This document shows, piece by piece, positions 33,801 to 36,496 of a DNA stretch of 36,496 bases; position 1 is the stretch's first letter; each line of letters begins with the position of its first letter. The notes under the pieces are model-generated. The model was not told where the DNA came from. It did not search any database and worked only from the letters and a program-made list of their open reading frames with translations. The translations under genes were made by a program, and so were the position numbers. The DNA comes from Pseudomonas sp. PSB18 (GTDB lineage: Bacteria > Pseudomonadota > Gammaproteobacteria > Pseudomonadales > Pseudomonadaceae): positions 1 to 36,496 of the forward strand of contig NZ_NOIN01000019.1 in assembly GCF_014596565.1 (NCBI RefSeq), read 5' to 3'.

Positions 33801-36496
33801 CACGCCTTGCTTGCCGCTGATGGTGCCGTTATTGCGATTGTCGAGGCTGGCGCTTTTGACCGTGAGGCCGGCGTCGGTGACGATTTCGCCGCCCTGGTTG
33901 AGCAAGGCATTGTCGAGCTTGAGTCCCAGGGCGCCGGCACTGGAGACGCTGCCCAGGGTGTTGGTGAGGCTGGCCGCCGTCAGCGTCAGCGCACCTTCGG
34001 CACTCAGTACGCCCTGGGTGCTATTCAGGTCGCCGGACAGGTCGACGGTAAGGTCTTTCTGGCTCAACACCGAACCGCTGCTGTTATCCAGCGTCTTGCC
34101 CGTCAGGCTCAGGCCAGTCTTGCCCGACAACTGACCCTTGGCGCGGTTGAGGACGTCCTTCACCGTCAAGGCCAATGCGCCGCTGGCGAGCACCTGGCCG
34201 CCGTCACTGTTGTCCAGGGCATTGCCGATCAGGGATATGTCTGCCTGACCCGAGAGTTCACCACCACGGTTATCGATCGAATCGACCTTCAGGGTCAACG
34301 CGTCGGTGGCGCCGACCAACCCAGCGTGGCGGTTGTCCAGCGAAGTGCCGGTAAGGGTCAGGCCGCCGAGGGCGATCATCTGGCCGCCCTGGTTGTTGAC
34401 GCTGGCGACATCGGCCGTAACGGCGGCTTTGCCGGCAATCTGGCCGGCCGTGTTGTCCAGGCTCGCGGCCTCGATGTGCAGATCACCGTCGGCGATCACG
34501 GCAGCGTCGCGATTGAGCAGTTGCCCGTCCACGCTCAGGACCAGCGCGCCACGACTGCTGATCAGACCACCGGTGCTGTCCAGGCTGGCGCTGTGGCTGT
34601 CGAGGGATTGCGCGGAAATCAGCCCTTTGATGCTGTTGAGCACTTGATCGATGCGCAGGGTCAGGGCCTGGTTGCTGATGAGTTTGCCGTCACCGTTGTC
34701 CAGGTTTTGCGCGGCCAGGGTGAACGCCTGGGCACTGGAGATTTCGCCGCCCCGGTTGTCGACGTTCTTGAGGTTTTTCAGCACCAGGACCGGCGCGGTG
34801 ATCACGCCCTTGAGGTTGTTCAATTGGCCGTGATTCAGGTCCAGGTTCAAGGAGGTCTTGCTGAACAGCTCACCGCCCTGCTGATCGAAACCGCTGACGC
34901 TGGCGGTCAGTGCCTTGTCACTGGCAATACGACTGGCAGCGCCGTTGCTGACCTGGCTGGCGGTCAGGTCAAGGGTGTCACCGCTGACCAGATACCCGCC
35001 CTGGGTGTTGTCGAAAGTGCCGGTGGTGACGCGGGTCGCGCCTTTGGCGCTGAGCAAGCCGTTCTGCTGGTTGTTCAGGCTCTGGCTGGTAACGGCCAGG
35101 CCGGCATCGGTGGTGATGGAACCACCCTGGTTGACCAGGGCGCCGACGGTGGTGAGTGCCAACGCGCCGACACCGGTGAGACTGCCGTCGGTGTTGTCGA
35201 GGCTGCCGGTATTGGCCGTCAGTGTGCCTTCGCTGCTGATCAGGCCGGCGACGTTGGTCAAGGCGTTGTCGAGACGAATATCCAGGCCTTGGCGGGCGAC
35301 GAGGCTGCCGCCGCTGTTGTCCAGGCTTTGTCCGGTGACGGTGCTGGTGCCGGTGCTGAACAGGAGGCCCTTGGTCTGGTTGATGATCGCGGCGACTTTC
35401 AGGCCCAGGTCGGTACCGGCCAGGACCTTGCCGTTGTCGCTGTTGTTCAGGCGCTGGCCGTCGATGTCGATCCCGAGCGAGCTGGAAATCTCCCCGCCGC
35501 GGTTGTCCACGGCATCGATGTCGAGTTTCAGCGCTTTTGTCGCGCCTATCAGGCCGCCGTTGCGGTTATCCAGGCTCTGGCCGCTGACGGTCAACAGACC
35601 CTGGGCAACCAGCTCGCCGCCCTGGTTGGTCAACTGGTCGACGTTTGCAGTGAGGTCGGTCTTGCTGGAGATGCGCCCGCCGCTGTTATCGACGCCAGTG
35701 GTTTCCAGGCGCACCGGGCCGCCGGCGCTGAGCAGGCCGCCGACGTTATTCAGTTGCGTGCCATCCACCCGGAGCCCCGCCTGGCTGCTGAGCAAGCCTT
35801 GTTGACGGTTGTCGAGCTCGGCGACTGTCAGTTGCATGTCCTTGGCGGAACGGACTTTGCCGGCGCGGTTGTCCAGGGTATCGCTGCGCAGGGTCAAGCG
35901 GTCGTTGCCGGTCAGGCTGCCGACCCGGTTGTCCAGGCGAGCGGCCTGCACATCAACGACACCTTTGGCGCCGAGGCTGCCTTGGCGGTTATCGAACAGA
36001 CCACCGATGCGTGCCGTCAGGCTACCGTCGCTGACCAGGCTTCCCCCTAGGGTATTGTCCAGACTGGCCGCAGTGATCGTCAGCATCGCACCCGACCCCA
36101 ACACACCGTTCCGGTTGTCCAGCGCCCCGATCAAACCAATGTTCAGGGCCACATCGCCGGTGAGCAGGCCGTCGCTGTTGTCGACGGTGCTGCCGGTGAG
36201 CTGGGTGGTCGCAGCACTGGAGACTTCGCCGTCGTGGTTATTCAACTGCCCGACAGTGGCCGTGAGGTTGCCATTGCTGCTGACGGTGCCCTGGGTGTTG
36301 AGCAGTGTGTCGGCGCTGACGCTCAGCGTGTTGCTGCTCAGTACCCGGCCATTGTTCTGGTTATCCAGGGTCCCGGCTTTGACAGTCGAGGCCTGCCCGG
36401 CGCTCAGGGTCCCGCCCTGGTTGTTCAGGGTTTGCGCCACGTTGGCCGTCAGGTTGCGGCTGGCGATCACGCTCTTGCCGCTGTTGTTGAGGCTTT
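24870..36496 (-). CDS. cdiA: CdiA/FhaB-type giant two-partner-secreted toxin-adhesin (N-terminus beyond right edge)
   Basis: About 3,875 codons are open from the right edge to the stop; the TPS signal and start are outside. From N to C: (1) edge to ~30900, dense FHA repeats of 20-25 residues (L-x-N-x-G-G rhythm) forming a beta-helix filament; (2) ~30750-29350, a non-repetitive block (WYSAASNFNNQYWFESTGYN, KYLIETNPVLTDLKSFMSSD) where CdiA receptor-binding and export-arrest parts lie; (3) ~29350-26760, a second haemagglutinin-repeat part ending FAGTGGYTVDVGKTTTLEGG; (4) ~26450-25830, Ala/Gly-rich pretoxin; (5) VENN at 25821-25832; (6) an entry domain with six Cys; (7) a ~100-residue toxin. The toxin has RWMSPGEL, GGGGQTF and GSVYVEFDVP, in the order R...T...E, as in TreTu-type toxins and reminiscent of ADP-ribosyltransferases. 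That activity is inferred. The cdiB gene is not in view. Confidence 0.9.
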   Translation of the reverse strand, partial: SLNNSGKSVIASRNLTANVAQTLNNQGGTLSAGQASTVKAGTLDNQNNGRVLSSNTLSVSADTLLNTQGTVSSNGNLTATVGQLNNHDGEVSSAATTQLTGSTVDNSDGLLTGDVALNIGLIGALDNRNGVLGSGAMLTITAASLDNTLGGSLVSDGSLTARIGGLFDNRQGSLGAKGVVDVQAARLDNRVGSLTGNDRLTLRSDTLDNRAGKVRSAKDMQLTVAELDNRQQGLLSSQAGLRVDGTQLNNVGGLLSAGGPVRLETTGVDNSGGRISSKTDLTANVDQLTNQGGELVAQGLLTVSGQSLDNRNGGLIGATKALKLDIDAVDNRGGEISSSLGIDIDGQRLNNSDNGKVLAGTDLGLKVAAIINQTKGLLFSTGTSTVTGQSLDNSGGSLVARQGLDIRLDNALTNVAGLISSEGTLTANTGSLDNTDGSLTGVGALALTTVGALVNQGGSITTDAGLAVTSQSLNNQQNGLLSAKGATRVTTGTFDNTQGGYLVSGDTLDLTASQVSNGAASRIASDKALTASVSGFDQQGGELFSKTSLNLDLNHGQLNNLKGVITAPVLVLKNLKNVDNRGGEISSAQAFTLAAQNLDNGDGKLISNQALTLRIDQVLNSIKGLISAQSLDSHSASLDSTGGLISSRGALVLSVDGQLLNRDAAVIADGDLHIEAASLDNTAGQIAGKAAVTADVASVNNQGGQMIALGGLTLTGTSLDNRHAGLVGATDALTLKVDSIDNRGGELSGQADISLIGNALDNSDGGQVLASGALALTVKDVLNRAKGQLSGKTGLSLTGKTLDNSSGSVLSQKDLTVDLSGDLNSTQGVLSAEGALTLTAASLTNTLGSVSSAGALGLKLDNALLNQGGEIVTDAGLTVKSASLDNRNNGTISGKQGVLVETGAFDNSQSGRLSSGTSLDLTTQKLTNQNGGRIASNGALIASVTDLDQQGGQLFSNTALTLDLNQGQLNNQGGLINAPLLVLKNLKGVNNNGGEISSAQAFTLAAQSLDNDNGKLLSNQALTLRIDNALTNLKGLIAAAALDVQAASLNNNGGTLTSRANLDLALSGQLNNQGNGLISATDALNIHTSGLNNQQGSLLGSAIAIDFGAATGDLNNSAGLITTAGVLSLKHLRDLNNQHGEISSSQSLDLNARDLDNSAGQLISNGVLTLGARDVINQGGLLSGFKGLGLAAASLDNRNSGTLSSRDEDVSATLSGALLNGNAGALVGKKQLTVSAASLDNGGGILSSGGDQTLTVSGGLLNNAQGGLIDSGNALVINAMTLGNAGGTVNAQNALSFTGTGLDNTGGQLIGNAAVTLDLLGALTNTNGKLASAGPLRVERATQIDNQGGQIVSQGLLTLLTAGLDNRNRGTVAANDQLTLTSSGTVQNDADGLIYSQNGGVRIDAASFSNGKGTVQSQGAMTLTVTNDLDNQSGRLQAKAGDLMVVARNLDNRGGVLASLQGLLTSQLSGVLKNGYDLNNNRQGGITQAQRLNLIALGGLDNYGGRISAQTGDASVTTRNFDNRNGGLYAKGKVSVTANDFDNSGDNDGQIAGSQIDLNLTGALNNRLGIIESDSTLAIKAASLDNQTGQLRALGVGGKTEFQIGGLFDNRNGTLETANTDLTLGAASFLNTAGSLLHVGTGTFDISTANLIAAGGTLVTRGGLTISTDTWSNSGVIQAGRLNVNVNNFTQTASGQLLASDSFTGSGVNWFNEGLLASNGSVNIGLSGAYWGAGRLSSQGTLGLGAAQVSLNSVNSSIAGGGNTTVNVSGQLDNAGRLTSAANLVVNAGGVNNFGTLGSTQGLTVTTGLLTNNQGLIFSGADMGLRVDTLNNLDANIYSLGNLSVDRNGQGALASSILNRSGSIQSDASMSLTASTIQNIRTLLTVGNAGIYTARIDEVTCIEGYNAGDCSGKQNHVWEILQREKTEVTAASAASSITAGANLTLRGGDLLNQSSTIASGGNLTASLANLTNSGVETGETETSRTYMSERTRNAGGWYSAASNFNNQYWFESTGYNANNLGGLEGGIANFIGMTETELGQFRKTTQLSGGDQSYAAVIQAGGAVNISTQNNIDNSVVRPGYSYVGSGPRTSTAAAGSQYSTRITLNQQLPPNLAQQQVNPVALPGFSLPTGQNGLFRLSGQGSSTPAASGPQSWTLGSTSLTTAQRQQVLPTGQARNPGVGNITQPTASSLDLSVADSQTANIANQASSLDTSTSGATVTGTLPGRSADFTLNRVQGLPTRTVAANPHKYLIETNPVLTDLKSFMSSDYLLQNLGYDPDQSAKRLGDGLYEQTLIQQAVVARTGQRFIDGQTSNEDLFKYLMNNAIASKQELNLSIGVSLTSEQVAALTHDIVWMENAEVNGEQVLVPVLYLANANNRLAANGALIQGSDVTLIAGKDLNNAGTLRASNNLSAKATNDLVNSGLVEAGNRLDLLAGNNLVNKAGGIIAGRDVTLTATNGDVINERTVTTHESDSGYRSERTDFIDSAARIEAANNLTINAGRDINNVGGVLKSGADTTLSATRDLNLTSAERVASGTRGLHRDEDIKQYGSSLDIGRDLTAKAGRDLTAVASQIDAKRDISMSAVGDLTLASAADEQHSYGKTKKVTAQEDHVSQVSTSVTAGGNVALSAGKDLELIASKVNAGDEAYLVAGANLVLQSAEDSDYSFYSKTKKSSSGKKFRLDETSSVTNVASSVTSSGNNVLSAGNDLTIKGSNVTSEKGSVGLSAGNDVEILAVTDSNSARHERKQSKSSWGGLKSSKVQDQLAETQTTAVGSMISGDTIAVVAKRDATVTGSALVSTDDLTVRAGRDLTIDAAENTFSRTQMHKEKNRDLTGVLTGNNLGLDDITGNQHLSISNQKHNGTASQTTLTGSTIGSSKGNVSLVAGGDLNVIASDLVSTKDMSLRGSNVTIAAGMETATQSTVDKANSLAVGRVVGGAIIDTVNTIRSSVEAAKDTDDPRLKAVKLAQAALAAYNLGGMTEDANAQKTGFADKQGGTASNGSLIKIGTELASTHSKSTSDYASQTAKQSTLNAGSTLSIIANGNAAANEGDLHVIGSSIKAGNTSLLASNNIILESAQNTADWSNHNSNNKTAIGASFNIGQQNGFTLDLGAQLAKGMGNGSSVTQVNSTVNTGSLLLRSGGDTTLAGAQVHADEIKALVDGNLNIVSRQDTQDQKSKQSSGGFGASICIPPFCYGTPVAASANVAAGNMNSEYKAVTDQTGLFAGTGGYTVDVGKTTTLEGGVIASDASADKNTLITDRLIATDIKNVSEIHAQSAGASISGSYSGAGASASMGGLYGISLSESDKSHTRSAVSEGTIIVRNPEGAKDVVGLNRDTANANEKLDKPDEDAMNDRIELVKSSIELVKGIGSAVAAARIKEAQDSNSEAYKAAREKLNDSGVADPTPEQISQQVQRDYGTGSSFQKASQAVAGVVQGILSGDIVAAVGGGAAPYLAQAVKQLTEGDDTANLMAHAVLGAILAKTQGGSALAGAAGATAGELIARQLYPGKSSDQLTDAEKQTISALSTLAGGLSGALAGGDAFDAALGAGTAKNAVENNHLSDIERISLTGLQKEYDASCKGSTSSQCKSLSDDIAALIAKGFSVLKNEPIAEDGDFTRAFVWTTNPGDVVSCATSPNGYCVATDKSITTSQGEEWVLQPASFEQATEGKARSDLDEATTTAQLKGLSNELFSAGCGGAGLVGIGCQGYMAAGGENPVTGEVASSTERVMWGIQGLLNTWGVLGSVYTGGISTTADALLKVGETKVINGVSETRVGRWMSPGELSQMKDTGRVVQGGGGQTFISINGISDFKGAAPKGSVYVEFDVPTNSLLQGGKEGWFKMIGPDASKSQQFLLNKQGGEHLPEVKNILIRDRK
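24917..24924 (-). repeat. Eight-G homopolymer near the toxin C-terminus
   Basis: Eight consecutive C on the plus strand (G on the coding strand) encode the Gly-Gly of K-Q-G-G-E-H, 19 codons before the stop. A second potential slippage site within the toxin. Confidence 0.9.
25105..25113 (-). repeat. Nine-G homopolymer in the toxin domain
   Basis: Nine consecutive C on the plus strand (G on the coding strand), followed by A-GGG, encode the Gly run of the GGGGQTF motif. Slippage here would frameshift the toxin. Confidence 0.9.
25821..25832 (-). other. VENN motif (pretoxin/CdiA-CT boundary)
   Basis: Codons read V-E-N-N within A-V-E-N-N-H-L-S-D. This motif marks the border between conserved CdiA and the variable toxin module in many Proteobacteria. 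Confidence 0.85.
33160..35625 (-). repeat. Two tandem 411-residue supra-repeats in CdiA
   Basis: The segment around 34268-34390 and that around 35501-35620 align at an offset of exactly 1,233 nt, and so do 33486-33600 and 34719-34832. Both carry the same order of sub-motifs (GATxALxLxxDxxDNRGGE; GGEIVTDAGL or GGSITTDAGL; GGELF/GGQLF; LVLKNLKxVxNxGGEISSAQ; LISNQ/LLSNQALTLRID). Borders are approximate. Confidence 0.75.

Noticed and set aside
27915..36050. A 2,711-codon open frame antisense to cdiA
   Set aside because: It is the complement of the repetitive, codon-biased FHA coding sequence. It is Val/Ala/Gln-rich without domains, signal or ribosome site, and the opposite strand encodes an unmistakable CdiA protein.
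1..36496. CRISPR arrays, tRNA/rRNA genes, insertion sequences, prophage
   Set aside because: No short regularly spaced repeats, cloverleaf sequences, transposases or phage structural genes were seen.

Overview
The window looks like a chromosomal segment of a Pseudomonas of the fluorescens lineage. The evidence is high-GC coding sequence with few gaps, REP/REPIN-type palindromes of the kind scattered through fluorescens-group genomes, and a gene order gbuR-gbuA-NTF2-NCS1 permease-Na+/solute symporter-small ORF-LysR that matches my recollection of P. aeruginosa PA1422 to PA1413. No tRNA, rRNA, insertion sequence, prophage or CRISPR array was seen. Species-level assignment is inference. Layout: (A) 1-7.7 kb is a biofilm-adhesin secretion locus. 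A giant LapA/MapA-type adhesin with an N-terminal retention module and a TAAG protease site is read leftwards off the window edge. Divergent from it is a type I secretion operon: TolC-like outer-membrane channel, ABC permease/ATPase and HlyD-like adaptor. (B) 7.8-14.2 kb is a guanidino-compound catabolism block: a DTW-domain tRNA modification gene and the LysR gene gbuR on one strand, and gbuA, an NTF2-like gene, an NCS1 permease and an SSS symporter on the other. (C) 14.1-18.4 kb holds a 42-codon ORF matching PA1414, whose upstream region in P. aeruginosa makes the Anr-dependent sRNA SicX. It also holds a LysR/MFS divergent pair and a second NCS1 transporter preceded by three TTTGTATA(C) motifs. 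(D) 18.4-23.7 kb is mostly conserved housekeeping or hypothetical genes: CvfB-like S1 protein, a small basic protein, a TorF-type putative porin, a DUF6279 lipoprotein, a DUF2513-like protein, a DUF899 thioredoxin-like protein and a lipoprotein. (E) 23.8 kb to the right edge is a contact-dependent inhibition (CDI) locus read leftwards: a very large CdiA/FhaB-type protein whose N-terminus lies outside the window, with a VENN pretoxin motif and a C-terminal toxin domain, then three small AT-rich genes. The first of the three is the probable cognate immunity gene; the other two are unrecognised and may be orphan immunity genes. How the parts work together: the window is bracketed by two giant surface adhesin systems, one secreted by type I (retained and released by proteolysis) and one by two-partner secretion (toxin delivery by contact), with metabolic genes between. 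Six paired REP/REPIN-like palindromes occupy gene ends, several of them between convergent genes, and one forms the last 17 codons of the first NCS1 permease. The most interesting points are the CDI toxin with two poly-G tracts and its AT-rich downstream gene array, the SicX-like Anr-box region, the REP-encoded protein tail, the TTTGTATAC cluster and the 411-residue duplication inside CdiA.
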